Assembly: GCF_042100115.1 (NCBI RefSeq)
Contig: NC_091276.1
Span: 1,426,001 to 1,490,000 of the forward strand
Source: Alternaria dauci
Lineage: Eukaryota > Ascomycota > Dothideomycetes > Pleosporales > Pleosporaceae
DNA: 64,000 nucleotides
Direction of reading: 5' to 3'
The notes beneath the pieces are model-generated. The model made no database searches and was not told the origin of the DNA. It was given only the letters and a program-made list of their open reading frames with translations. Both the position numbers and the translations under genes were made by a program. Below, one piece after another: positions 12,628 through 23,900 of the stretch. Position 1 is the stretch's first letter; each line of letters begins with the position of its first letter.

Positions 12628-13401
12628 TCACTGCCCCTTCTTTCCAAGCCTCGCAAACAACTCTGGATGATCAATAGCATACTGTGCCCCTGCAGCCCAA
12701 TGATACAACTTCGCCGCAATGACATACCCCTCCTTAGCAAACTCCTCCAGCCTGTCATACAATTCGGCAATAGGGATATTGACTCTCTGGATGTCCTCCC
12801 CTTCATCCAGATGCTGCTCTGGCTCTGGATCACCCTCATTCAAATGAATCTCCACCATGCAGAGACACAGATTCGCAGACGTCATTCCCGGATCCGCAGC
12901 CACGGGTGGGGAAGTCGATATCACTTTCCCCTTGTAGCCTGTTTCCTCGTAAAGTTCGCGTACAGCAGCTTCTTCGGGCTTCTCATCTGCGTCGATAAGG
13001 CCCGCAGGCCATTCTACCGTGAAGCCACCGACTGGCGGTCTGAATTGGATGACGACAATGGTAGAGGGGGGTTTGCTGGGGTGGTAGATGATGTTTCCCA
13101 TGGCGACGGCGTCAACCCCGCCGGATCCAGTCGTCTTCCGTGAGGCGATTTCCCAGATGCGTTCCTTGCCTTTGGCGTCGACATATGTGGCCTTTTGTAG
13201 TTTGACCCATTTCGCGTCTGAGGAGGGCAGGTCAACGACGGAGGTTACTTTGGGCGTGCCGGTGGATGAAGCCATTGTGACTTTGTTGACGCGGTCGACG
13301 AGTGGCGAAACGAGCCTGCGACTTGTTCTGTGGAGAGACCTTTTTGGTGCGATATATGTGCTTGCGCGTGATATTGTTCGTTTGGTGAAGGACGTCAACA
13401 T
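12628..13401 (-). CDS. ADP-ribose pyrophosphatase-type Nudix hydrolase (YSA1-like)
   Basis: This likely hydrolyses ADP-ribose or related ADP-sugars to AMP and ribose 5-phosphate. It is a single exon of 257 residues. The Nudix box is complete: Gly134, Glu140, then Arg148-Glu149-Leu150 and Glu152-Glu153 before Gly155. The upstream segment FTVEWPAGLID is typical of the ADPRase branch. The first 42 residues are rich in Arg, Ser and Thr and look like a mitochondrial presequence. A second Met at residue 43 (start at 13275) has the strong context ACAATGG, whereas the first ATG has a weak one (CCAATGT). Both mitochondrial and cytosolic forms are therefore plausible. It is divergent from the L-2-hydroxyglutarate dehydrogenase gene, 430 bp away. 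Confidence 0.93.
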   Translation of the reverse strand: MLTSFTKRTISRASTYIAPKRSLHRTSRRLVSPLVDRVNKVTMASSTGTPKVTSVVDLPSSDAKWVKLQKATYVDAKGKERIWEIASRKTTGSGGVDAVAMGNIIYHPSKPPSTIVVIQFRPPVGGFTVEWPAGLIDADEKPEEAAVRELYEETGYKGKVISTSPPVAADPGMTSANLCLCMVEIHLNEGDPEPEQHLDEGEDIQRVNIPIAELYDRLEEFAKEGYVIAAKLYHWAAGAQYAIDHPELFARLGKKGQ

Positions 13402-13831
13402 TGGCCTCCGAGCGGTATCGGGGAATTGGTTATTGGGGTCCCGATGACGTTATCGTGCTCGGAAGCAACAAGTACCACAGACGTCAGTGGAGCATGGAGT
13501 TGTGACCACAGGACTTTCAGTTTCCGCTCTTTAAGATCAAGAGAAGTCGAGTATATAACTCGATATACTGTATGGCTTAGGTTCAGTCTCAAAATGCCAG
13601 TGGAGGTGGCAATTGGAAGACCCCACTCTGTTTAGCGTCAGGAACGACAATTCACGTAACGTCATTCAAAATGTATCCAAGCCGCCGATAAGCCTCGCCA
13701 ATCAAGCCTGCTATTGCACATAGTTCATCTTTGTCGCTGTTACATGGTGTGGCCTTGTGTCATTTACGCGTCGCTGTCTGATTTGCAACAAAGTACGCCA
13801 GGTTTCACCGTCCTTTCCTGAATTTTCCACC
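13402..13831. promoter_or_regulatory. Divergent promoter with repeated TGACGT (CRE-like) motifs
   Basis: This is the 430 bp region between the Nudix start and the L-2-hydroxyglutarate dehydrogenase start. It contains TGACGTTA at 13445-13452, ACGTCA at 13491-13496 and TAACGTCA at 13657-13664. A fourth ACGTCA at 13392-13397 lies in the first codons of the Nudix gene. TGACGT is the core bound by CREB/ATF-type bZIP factors; regulation by such a factor is inferred. Confidence 0.45.
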
Positions 13832-15055
13832 ATGGCATCGTTGCGCATGTTTACTCGGTCTTCTCTACATACTAGAACATTGCCCTCGGGCCCAAGACAT
13901 TTCTCATCAAGCGTACGGCGAGATGCAGACTTTACCCACGCTGTAATAGGTGGCGGCGTGGTCGGCCTAGCTATAGCCCGCAACCTACAACAGAGAGATG
14001 GCGCATCAACAGTTTTGATAGAGAAGCATGGCTCCGTCGGCACGGAGACGAGTTCACGGAACAGCGAAGTCATACATGCTGGTCTCTACTACGGACCCAC
14101 GTCACTCAAAACTAAATTGTGCCTCAGAGGAAAGGATATGCTGTACGAGCTGTGCAAGAAACATGATATCCCACACCGCAACACTGGGAAATGGATCGTC
14201 GCGCAAGACGCAGCGCAAATGGACGCTCTGCAAAAAGTCCACGACTTTGCAAAGAGCATCGACGTACCAATCCGCTTCCTCAGCAAAGACGAGGCGAAGA
14301 GGCGAGAACCCGATGTCAGAGCCGAAGCCGGTGTACTAGAGAGTCCCAGTACCGGCATCGTCGATTCTCACAGCTTGATGCAATACCTCGAAGGTGACTT
14401 TGAATACCATGGCGGAATCTGCGCCTTCAAATCCCCAGTCACGAATATCACGCCTCTCGACTCTGGACGCAGCGGCTGGGAAATCACGACCAGGGGAGAA
14501 GGTGGCGAAGAAACCACCATAACAGCGGACACGCTGATAAACTCTGCCGGCCTATTCGCCGTTGACATCTCAAACATGATTCTACCCAAAGACCGACATC
14601 GAAAAGCCTTTTATGCAAAAGGTTCTTACTTCTCTTATGCGGTGTCCCGTCCCCGTCCTTCGACTCTTGTCTACCCGGCTCCAGTTCCGGGTCACGGTGG
14701 TCTAGGAACTCACCTTACCCTCGACATGTCTGGGCGCATTCGCTTTGGGCCAGACGTCGAGTGGACAGATTCGCCCACCGATTATACGCCCAACACCAAG
14801 AACATGGCGCAGGCTATCGACGACATTCAAACATACCTACCTGGTGTGGATAGAGAAGCCATTCAGCCGGACTATGTAGGCATAAGACCGAAGTTGGGAA
14901 AGCTTGCAGCAACCAGTGGAAAAAACTTTCAGGACTTTGTCATTCAAAAGGAGGATGGGTTTGAGGGTTTCGTCAACCTATTAGCCATTGAAAGTCCTGG
15001 GCTGACTAGTAGTTTGGCTATCGCAGAGGAGGTGGAGGGACTGCTGTACACTTAA
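13832..15055 (+). CDS. L-2-hydroxyglutarate dehydrogenase, mitochondrial (FAD-dependent)
   Basis: This enzyme oxidises L-2-hydroxyglutarate, a toxic side product of malate dehydrogenase, to 2-oxoglutarate, so it is a metabolite-repair enzyme. It is a single exon of 407 residues, close to the family length. The N-terminus is Arg/Ser/Thr-rich and lacks acidic residues, typical of a mitochondrial presequence. The FAD-binding Rossmann motif GGGVVG is at residues 40-45, followed by the family signatures SSRNSEVIHAG and LYYGPTSLK. Near the C-terminus are the conserved GIRPKL and the ESPGLTSSLAIA segment. The ATG at 13832 is in a strong context (CCACCATGG); the open frame upstream begins only with GTG. 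It shares a divergent promoter with the Nudix gene and converges on chsD. Confidence 0.94.
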   Translation: MASLRMFTRSSLHTRTLPSGPRHFSSSVRRDADFTHAVIGGGVVGLAIARNLQQRDGASTVLIEKHGSVGTETSSRNSEVIHAGLYYGPTSLKTKLCLRGKDMLYELCKKHDIPHRNTGKWIVAQDAAQMDALQKVHDFAKSIDVPIRFLSKDEAKRREPDVRAEAGVLESPSTGIVDSHSLMQYLEGDFEYHGGICAFKSPVTNITPLDSGRSGWEITTRGEGGEETTITADTLINSAGLFAVDISNMILPKDRHRKAFYAKGSYFSYAVSRPRPSTLVYPAPVPGHGGLGTHLTLDMSGRIRFGPDVEWTDSPTDYTPNTKNMAQAIDDIQTYLPGVDREAIQPDYVGIRPKLGKLAATSGKNFQDFVIQKEDGFEGFVNLLAIESPGLTSSLAIAEEVEGLLYT

Positions 15056-15592
15056 TAGTGATGATTCCTGAAGATGGCCTGAGCTAGTTATGTACTGTAC
15101 AGAGGTCACACCGGGAAAACGTTGCTTTTTCTTTCTCAATAACAAACATCACACAGGGAAACACACGAGCATGGCGGAAATGATATTAACATTCAGCGTC
15201 TTATGTAAAAGTTCATTTTAGACATTACGCAGAACAGGTGATGTGTATATGATCCATCACATGGCTCCTACAACATGTGCACCAAAACGTATCTGAGAGC
15301 GAACCGTTTCATGATCTAACCAACAATCACGTTGTGCGGCTGATCCGTAATTTTTGATGCCATCCATCCCGCCGTCATGTAATGATGTAATATATGTACA
15401 GTAAGGAAAGGTTTTTGCGAGAAAAAAGACACTCGTGATGTGTTGCGGTGCTCGCTGAAAACGCCGGGACATCCAATGCGCACAAGGTTTAGTAATAGGA
15501 AAAAGCCAACTCTGGCGTGTCATTGATAAAGCCATATAGGCGGTAGATGGACGAAAGATCAAGACGCTAGATCAAAAGACGAAGAAAGGCGC
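15056..15592. other. Convergent 3' flanks
   Basis: This is the 537 bp region between the stop codons of the L-2-hydroxyglutarate dehydrogenase gene and chsD. It is expected to hold both 3' UTRs. No gene or repeat was seen. Confidence 0.6.
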
Positions 15593-18263
15593 TTATTTGC
15601 GGGGCTGCTGCTTGCTAAGACGCTTCCTCTTCTTGGAGTCGGTTGAATCACTTCGTCCGTGGTTTGATGCTGACATGGTGGGCTGACCAAGCGGGGCAGG
15701 CGACACATCACGCATCAAGCTGCTTTGCTGTGGGGCTTGAAGCTCAATGCCTTCACCAGGTGCCGTGTGGACGTATTGGCGAGCAAGAGGACTGCGTCCC
15801 TGACGTTGCTCCATGCTGTTTGTCCTGTTGTACGAAGGCTTGGGCGACTCAAGACCGGTCTGGTGGTTGGAGAGTGGCGATGTACGGACAGGGGCGTGAG
15901 CAAGGTCGCTGTTGGTACGCATCTGCGACGGCTGTTGCGGGCCCTTGGACTGGTACACAGAGTCGTCGTCGATGGAGTCGACAGACTCGCTGTACATGCC
16001 CTTGCTACCACCCGCACCGACTTCATATGGCCCTCCACGTGGCGCCTCGTAGAAGGCTCCACCAGCAGGCTTTTGCGTTTGTTGAGTCTTGTGGTAAATG
16101 CGCGCATCCTCGGGGTCCATGAAACTCTCGACACGGCGTGGCATGTAGATGGAGTTGGCGGCAGAAGTTTCCTGCGAAGCAAACGAGTCCATGGAGGAAC
16201 GAGGGTGGAGAGGGACATGAGGAACATTGGGGTTGCGGGGCATTGTGTTGGGAAGCGTGAGACCAGAGTCGTTGCCTTGTTGGTACCATCCGTTGGGCAG
16301 GCGTTCCGCAGCAGCAAAGCGACCATCGATGTTCTCGCCAGGCTGGAGGGGGATAGGGGTTGGGCGGTGCTTGTGTGCTTCGGCGGCAGCCTTGAAGGTC
16401 TCTGGAACGACGTTGAGATCGTCACCAGTAGCCTCAGCAGCCTCGATAGCCTCCTGCGGCGTAGTCTTGTTGTCGGCGCTGCCAGCATCGGCACGAGGAC
16501 CACCCCATGTACGTTGACCGGCGGTGAAGATACCGTACACCATGTAGACCCAGTTGAAGAAGGGGTTGACAATGAACATGAGGGGGTAAAGCATGATCTT
16601 GTAGCGTCCGAGCTTAGCACCAAAGTAGAGCATGAGAAGCCAGTTGAGTCCCAGGGAAATGGCGATGAAACCGACGGGAAGATTCTCGACCTTTTGTGAA
16701 GTAGTGATCAGAGAGATACACAAGATGAAGAAGAGCAGCGCGGTGGTTCGGATGGTGTTCTGCATGAAGCGGACGATGAGGAGGATTGGGTAGCGCTTCC
16801 AGAGACGAATATCAGTCAACATGCAAACTTCGTTGGTGATAAAACCCAAGAACCAGCGGCGACGTTGCTTAAGCAGAGATTGGTATGTTTGCACAGCTTC
16901 GGTCTTGCAGAAAGCTCCGGTGTTCATCTGAATCTGGTATCGTTCTTTCGCACCAATCATGAACAAGTGAGTGAGCCAGCGATCCTCGCCCAGATGGCAC
17001 TTGCCGTAGTCGAAGAGATCGTCGCATTGCTCGGCCTTGTCAGCGAAGTAGTACTTGGCCATCCTGCGGAAAGCAGAAAATCGAAGCATAGTGAGAGCAC
17101 CGGGCAAGCAAGTGACGGCACCGCAGCCGGACTCGACTGAACGCTCGAAGAGTTGACCGTGGACGTACTCCATATCTTGAAGAAGAGTAATGAGCGAGTT
17201 CTTTTCGGTTGTGGACGTGATAACACCAGTCTGGGCCAACATGTTCTTCTTGCTGCCAGGCTTGAGCTCCATCTCGTACATGAAGTTTTGAATGCAGGTC
17301 TTGTCGAGGATGCAGTCGGAGTCGATGAAAAGGACGAACAGGTTGTCGTTGCGCTTGAGATACTCGGAGTAGATCTTGTCAATGAGCTTGAAGGTCCTCT
17401 TCTGGCAGTGACGCTTACCACCGTGGGGAAAGCGGGAGATGGTAATGCGGCAGCTACGGTAGATGACATCGATGGACTTGGGGTATGTATCGAGCGTAAG
17501 AGGCACACCGAGCTTCTCGATGGTGTTGAGGTAAAGCTCGTCCTCCTGGTCTCCGTCGAAGGAGAGGAAGATGTGCAGACACGACGGTGGGTATTCACAG
17601 TCTACCAGCGAGTCGCAGGTTCGGAGGAGAATCTCGGGAATTTCCTTGTAGCAAGGCATGATGATGACGACCTTGGGAGCGGATGCCTCATCGAGAACAG
17701 ACTTGATCCTGCGGCTGCGACCAACGGAGTGGGTGACAAGCTGGTAAACACAGAACAGCCATGGAACAGTCAACAGACCAGCGAAGGACCAAAACGCGAA
17801 CCACTGCAGGAAGTCGACCATCTCCTGGGGGAAGTACTTTGTGACTTGCGAAGGAAGAGGCAGGGTAACGACCATGATTGGCAAGAAGATGGCACTGTTT
17901 ACTATTAGATTTGGTTGTCATGCGAGGAGTGGAATACTTACCGGAGCGCGAAGAAGAGGATACCGAAGAAAATGGACAAGATGCGAACACTGATCGTCTC
18001 GGCCTTTTGGAAGACCTTGACAATGCAGTACAAGAAAGCGGCAACCCAAAGGAACCACTCGAGCAGCGCAGCCAACATGAGACCACCAATGATGGCAACG
18101 TAGGCAATCTGTCGCAGTCAGTTTCTGTGTGGGGACAATTGGCAGACGATGTACTCACATCTTTGGCTGGCCAAGGGTCGTCGATGTCTGGGATAGAGCC
18201 GTCGACTTCAGCGCGAGCAACCACCGCGCGGGCGGCGAGGCCCATCATCTCCTGCCAAACCAT
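15593..18263 (-). CDS. chsD: Chitin synthase D (ChsD type, no myosin domain)
   Basis: This is a third chitin synthase, a polytopic GT2 enzyme of 857 residues. Exons are 18159-18263, 17942-18108 and 15593-17894, with introns of 50 bp (18109-18158) and 47 bp (17895-17941). The N-terminus carries two hydrophobic blocks (about residues 36-60 and 70-100) and another near 115-140. The catalytic domain holds the donor-site motif IDSDC, then CLPGALTM, EDRW from residue 394 and QRRRW at 434-438. Several membrane helices follow. The last 350 residues are polar, Pro/Ser/Gln-rich and probably cytosolic and phosphorylated, ending in a Lys/Arg-rich tail. ChsD is called class VI or VII depending on author. 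It lies about 5 kb beyond csmB with three genes between, so this locus holds three of the fungus's chitin synthases. Confidence 0.95.
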
Positions 18264-20950
18264 GGCGGGATATTAGGTATGTATATTCGTAGTTGTCGTT
18301 AAGCGGGATAGCGAGTGAAGTGGTATGCAGTCGCTCCGATGCAGATGCACGGGTCGTTGATGAAGCAGGTCGAGTAGAGGAGACGATATTGAGTAACAAA
18401 GAACCCAACAGTCACACAAGGCTAGACGACTGGCCTAGGCGGCGGCGATGGCGGGAATGCAGATCCAGAAATGTCGGAGGCGAGAAAACTACTAGTAGAG
18501 GTGAGGGATGGGTGTTTGACGGTAGTAGTTGTTGTTGCGATGTAAGCGGATAGAGAGTTCTTCGCAGCGCCCAGATAAACGAGTGTAAGGGTGGGAAGGA
18601 CAAGAAGGGCTCAGATGGAGATCATCAACAAGACAAGAGGATACTGCACGCAAGGGCAGTGCGGAGTCGTGTGGGAGGAGCGCCTTGAGAAGAGAAGGAA
18701 CCTGCTTCGAGGGGATCGAGCTGGTTTACAAGCACAAGAGGCGGGCACGCTCGGTCCACAGCGCCGTCGCCCAAACAGTCCTGGCCTCGCTGGGCGGCAG
18801 TCGAGATGCACGATCGTCACAGGGGCACTCCAACCACATCGGGCAAGCAACCCGCGCTTGGACGTCGAAAGCGAGTTACCTGCAGGCCTCTGCCTCGTCC
18901 CAGTGGCCCCGACTCGTGCCAAACCACGCGCCGGCACCACTATGCCTGTGGCCTCGCGAGTTATTTTGGGCGCCCCCCATGCGCCGTCTACCGTTAGCTG
19001 TCTGAAGACTGCAGGCAAGCTGTTCCTCTCGGTTTCGCATGTTTCTCGTCACAGATGGATGAGCCTTTTTGCGCCTGCGTGCCCGAGGCACGGTCAAGGG
19101 CTTCGAGAGCCGCGGTGTCTGCTGTCGCTGCCGTCGTGTTTGCAGGCAAAAAGTCTGTCTCGTGCGGCAGGACGAGCATCCCATTCTCGCTTGACATGGC
19201 ACCATGGTGGATGGAAATTCGCCTTCAATGCAATGCAGCTGGTGGCCATTCATTGCCAAGCCATCTGGTAGCTTCGCGTCGACGCCGGGCGTTCAGGGGT
19301 CGCATCGCTCGCTGTCCTGAAGACGGGTCCAACCAATAATGGCACCACGCGCCTCATGCCGCTTCGTACTCCTAACGAACGGCCCCAGAGCATCGCGGTA
19401 GAGGCTTCGTCGTCACACTGATCCATGGCTGGTGGCTGTCACGAAAAGGAAGCCACATCCCCTCATCCCTATTCCCTATTCCCTCTGTCGTGGAGCTGCG
19501 AGCGCTAGGAAAATACTCGACGAGAATAAGAGCTCACTGTGGGTATGTCAGGCCAACCCCCCGCTCCAAAAAAGCACGAAACGGCGACGGCGGCCCCCAA
19601 ACATCCATGAAGACTGACAGGAGAAAACCTGTGCCGCTTCCGCTCGTACCGGTAATCATGAATTTTTGCATGTTCCACTGCTTGGTGGATCGCCTGCTCG
19701 TCATGACGCATATAGCAACGTCAACGTTGCAGCACAGGAGCCAGCCTTTGCCATGATTTCCCTGAATATTTCTCACCAGCCCACTTCCGCTCTGCGCCTG
19801 ACGACGGCTCGCAATCGATAATGTCGTTGCGCACCGGCGTCGTCCCGCAGTTTCGGATCCAGCTTTTCCTGACCCGCGCACGACAAGATGCTGATCTTTT
19901 TCGCTACGATGTGTTCAATCTTGTTTGTTTGCTGTCGGCCCAACCGTTACGGACCGCCATCCGCACGTCTCGCATTGTTGACTTGTTTGCAGCGGTGTAC
20001 ACATGCGCTTGAGCTGCTCCATGTTCGACATTCCTTCTGGAAGGACTGGGATCATGGCTCGTATACCAATCTTACACGCCCGTGTCGCACATGAATCGCC
20101 GCTGTTGAGACGAGTGCGCTTACCGACATTTCGCAATAGTGCCGCGGCATATCGACATGCGATTCCGAACCACACCCCTGAGCTGAACCTGAGGCCCACG
20201 ATATTTTGCTTTCTAGTGCATCTGTTGACCAGTCAAGGACGAAAGAATGCGCCATGCGGCCATTCTCAGGGGTGAATGGTTAGAGTTTGAAGCTAGGTAG
20301 CCGTTTTCGCTCCCAGTCCCGCGTCTACAAAAGCGCTGCAGGGCTGAACTACTGGTAAAGTTCAAAATGAAGACGCCTTTGCCTGAGTGTGATATCGAAT
20401 GTCATGTAACGAAACACCCTGACTCTCGTTGCTTGATCTTGGCGGTGAATCTAAGAACAAGTCTACCTAGGTACGACAATCCACATCTCTCAGCGATGAC
20501 TGACTTGGATTGTTGAACCGTGTAAAGTGCATCGGTAGAACCCGCATGATCAGAACCCCATTGTATGGTGATGTTGCATTGGCCGTCCAACAGTAGCTGC
20601 AGATGTTGTTGGTCGAGGGGCATTCTTGTGGAGAAGCCGAGTTCGGCTTAGTCATTCACCTCGTCTGAACCGCGGGACATTTGGTGACGCACGGATGTTT
20701 CGATGCGTGAGCGAACTCGCTGCAGGTACAATTCACCAAACCACCCGCAACGTCGACGACAAGGCTCCCCAACAGCGACACTGCTAGAGTCGCAAATACG
20801 CACGCTCTCACTCGAGCTAGTCTCACCGAGCCCGAACAAATGCAAGCAGCAGCTGCGCCTGATATATTTCCCACCTTCCATGTGCGCGTATCATAACCGA
20901 TCCGTGCTATCTACCGCCCCTCCACCACTGCGGCATCAACCTACTCCACC
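18264..20950. other. Long divergent intergenic region chsD-UPF2
   Basis: This 2.7 kb stretch separates the start codons of chsD and UPF2. The open frames inside, the longest at 18591-19271, lack recognisable domains, are rich in Arg, Ser and Cys and overlap antisense frames of similar length, so none was accepted. It presumably contains a long chsD leader and two promoters. No repeat or transposon signature was seen. Confidence 0.55.
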
Positions 20951-23900
20951 ATGGAGAGGCACAGGAAGCGTACGTATCTGCAGCGCTTGCGGCGAAGAAA
21001 TGCTAAATGTGTCTAGGCGAGCTTCGTGAATTAAACATACGCGCATGGGATGGCGACCAAGGTACGAGGGCCAAGAATAGTTGCAGCTGCAGCCCTTATG
21101 CTGACCGTGTACTCAGACATCTTCGCCGTGCAAGCCTCCCTCGATTCGTCCATGAAAAAGAACACGGCCTTCATCAAACGCCTGCGAACCGCCGTAAACG
21201 CAGCCGCTCAGGCGCAGTTCCTCCAAGAAATCCGCGCCCTGTCCCTCCATAAATATCTGTCCGAAATTATCTCCGCCTGTTACGAAGGCCTGTGCAAGCT
21301 CAAGTCTCCCGGAGAGATTGCTGCCGGTGTGGAAATCGTCAGCGCTCTCCACCAACGCTTTGGCCCGACAGAGTTCACGGGATACATTGGCTGGTACATT
21401 GGGAGGGGTCTAGCCACACCGGACAAGTCGCACTTGAAGACACTGGCACCCGAAGTGCGCGAGCGTGAAGAGAAGGAGCGCCTGGCCCGCCAGCGCATTC
21501 TGTTACGAGTTGCCACCGAACTCTGGCTTGTGGGTGTTCTGCGCAGCCTGGATGACGTAGCTAGACCTGAGGAGGCGAGCAAGGTCAAGGACAATGGTAA
21601 ACTCGTTGAAGGCTCTGCGAAAGCAAAGTCGCGTGCGGACAATGCCGACGCTGAGCCTTTCCCGCTCGAGGTTCTGAAGGACATGTTGGGACACGATCGC
21701 GAACATGTCAATCTACCCCTTGTTGTCATCTTCGTCAAGGCCTTTGCTTGGGACATACTGGGTGCCAAGCCATCTTCTGCAGAGGGTCGCAGGACTGTGA
21801 ACGAAGACGGGACTACAACTTCCGACAAGAATGGGGAGTCTTCTGGCGCTGAAGACGAGGAGCAAGACCCGCCCATAATTTCCCCCGATTTGCAACAGCG
21901 TTTCAGGAACATTCTCACCCGTTACTTCGAAGACGTCAAGACGCACCTCGTCCGCGACCAAAAGCACATACTCAGCCAGGGCCGGAAGAACGCTGAAGCG
22001 TACGTCAAGTCAGGCGAGGTCTTCGAGGATCGCCAGTCCAACTACGAGAAGCAGATGAAGTCCCAAGAGCGATTGGTGACAAACGCGCAGATTCTCGCCG
22101 ACGCTTTGGGTGTGGATATGCCAGACCTCAAAGAGAAAGACAGTTCCGCAAACACGGGCGATGGCGCTATTGGCCTGGTCAAGGCGGGCGAATATCTGCG
22201 TGGCCAAAGCGACGGCGCCGGCATCTGGGAAGACGAGGAAGAACGACGTTTTTACGAAAATCTGATTGACCTGAAGGATCGCGTTCCGGGTATTCTACTT
22301 GAAGAAGTCAAGAAGAAGAAGACAGATGGTGACGAGCAGGTTGGCAAGAAGATCGAGGCGAAGCCCGAGGCCGCCGAGAAGGAGGCACCAGACGCTACAA
22401 ACGACACGAAACCGGCAGATGGCGAAGACCAATCGACTGCTATAGCAAACAAGTCTGTCGGAGCCCAGGTCGATGCCCTATTGGCACGCCTTCCGGAACT
22501 GGCAACAAAGGACGCTGTTGACCAGACTGCCATGGACTTTTGCTTCCTAAACTCGAAAGCTTCCCGCAACCGCCTCATCAAGGCTGTGCAAGAGATCCCA
22601 AAGGGTCGATCCGACCTGCTCCCTCTGTACTCTAGGCTCATTGCAACCCTCGGAAAATACATGCCAGACGTTTCTCAGGGACTGGTATCGTACCTCGACG
22701 ACGAGTTCAGAAGCTTACAGCGGCGAAAGTCGAAAGATTTCCTGGGACAGGTGCGAACACAGAACGTACGCTACCTTGCAGAGCTGACCAAGTTTGGCGT
22801 CGTTCCTGAGCATGTCATCTTCCACTGTCTGAAAGTCAGCCTTGATGACTTCTCACGAATGAATATCGAGATCATATGCAATCTGTTAGAGAATTGCGGA
22901 CGTTATCTGCTTCGCAACCCCGAGACTTCTCCCCGTATGCATTCTTTCCTAGAAACCCTTCAACGCAAGAAGGGTGCCCAGGTGATCGGTCAACAGGAGC
23001 GTATGTTAATCGAGAACGCTGTGTACTACGTAAACCCGCCAGAGCGTGCGGCAATCGAACAGAAAGAGCGGACGCCAGTGGAGCTCTTCCTGCGCAAGAT
23101 CATGTACCAAGACCTGACTCGTCGTACGCTAGACAAAACCATCAAGCAGGTACGCAAAATGCACTGGGAGGAAGAAGAGGTAGTGAATCTTCTCCACAAA
23201 GTTTTCGCAAAGCCGGGGAAGATCAAGTACAGCAATATCCACTTGCTAGCCGTCATGCTGGGGACGATCCATCGATTCCATCAAGACTTTGCCATCTCAG
23301 TTATTGACGATCTTCTCGAATCCATCACGTTTGGATTAGAGTTGAATGACTTCAAATTCAACCAGCGCCGAATTTCAGAAGTCAAATACCTTGGCGAACT
23401 GTACATCTATCGGTTGGTCGACTCGCCTCTCATTTTTGACACTCTCTACAAGCTCTTGAATTACGGATGGGAAGGTGGGTATGCGCGGCCCGGAGGATAC
23501 AATCCTCTGGATCTTTCAGACGACTACTTCCGTATTCGCCTCGTCTGTAATCTCTTGGAAACCTGCGGCATGTATTATGACAAAGGCGCGGCGAAAAAGA
23601 AGCTTGACTTCTTTCTCACGTACCTGCAGTATTACGTATGCATCAAGGAGGCATTGCCGATGGATGTCGAGTTTATCGTGCAAGACGCTTTCAACCTAGT
23701 GAGACCGCAGTGGAAGATAATCACCAACCTGGAGGAGGCTTCGCGTGCCTTTGCAGAAGCCGTCAAACAGAACTACCAAACAGCGTCAGCCGACAAGCCT
23801 ATAGAGCCCGACGAGGACGACATGTCTGCATCGGACGATGAGTTGGATGGTCCCGAAGACGAGGACGTCGTGTTGCCCGATGGCGAAGGAGACAAGTCAT

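Noticed and set aside
15725..16699. Plus-strand open frame of 324 codons opposite chsD
   Set aside because: It mirrors the conserved chitin synthase sequence and has no motif of its own.
17153..17908. Plus-strand open frame of 251 codons opposite the chsD catalytic region
   Set aside because: Antisense shadow of the conserved GT2 domain; no family resemblance.
18591..19271. Plus-strand open frame of 226 codons upstream of chsD
   Set aside because: Arg/Ser/Cys-rich, overlaps antisense frames of similar quality and shows no domain; more likely a chance frame in a leader region.
21050..21116. ATG at 21050 as the UPF2 start
   Set aside because: Using it requires keeping intron 2 and loses the conserved LRELNIRAW N-terminus obtained by splicing from 20951.
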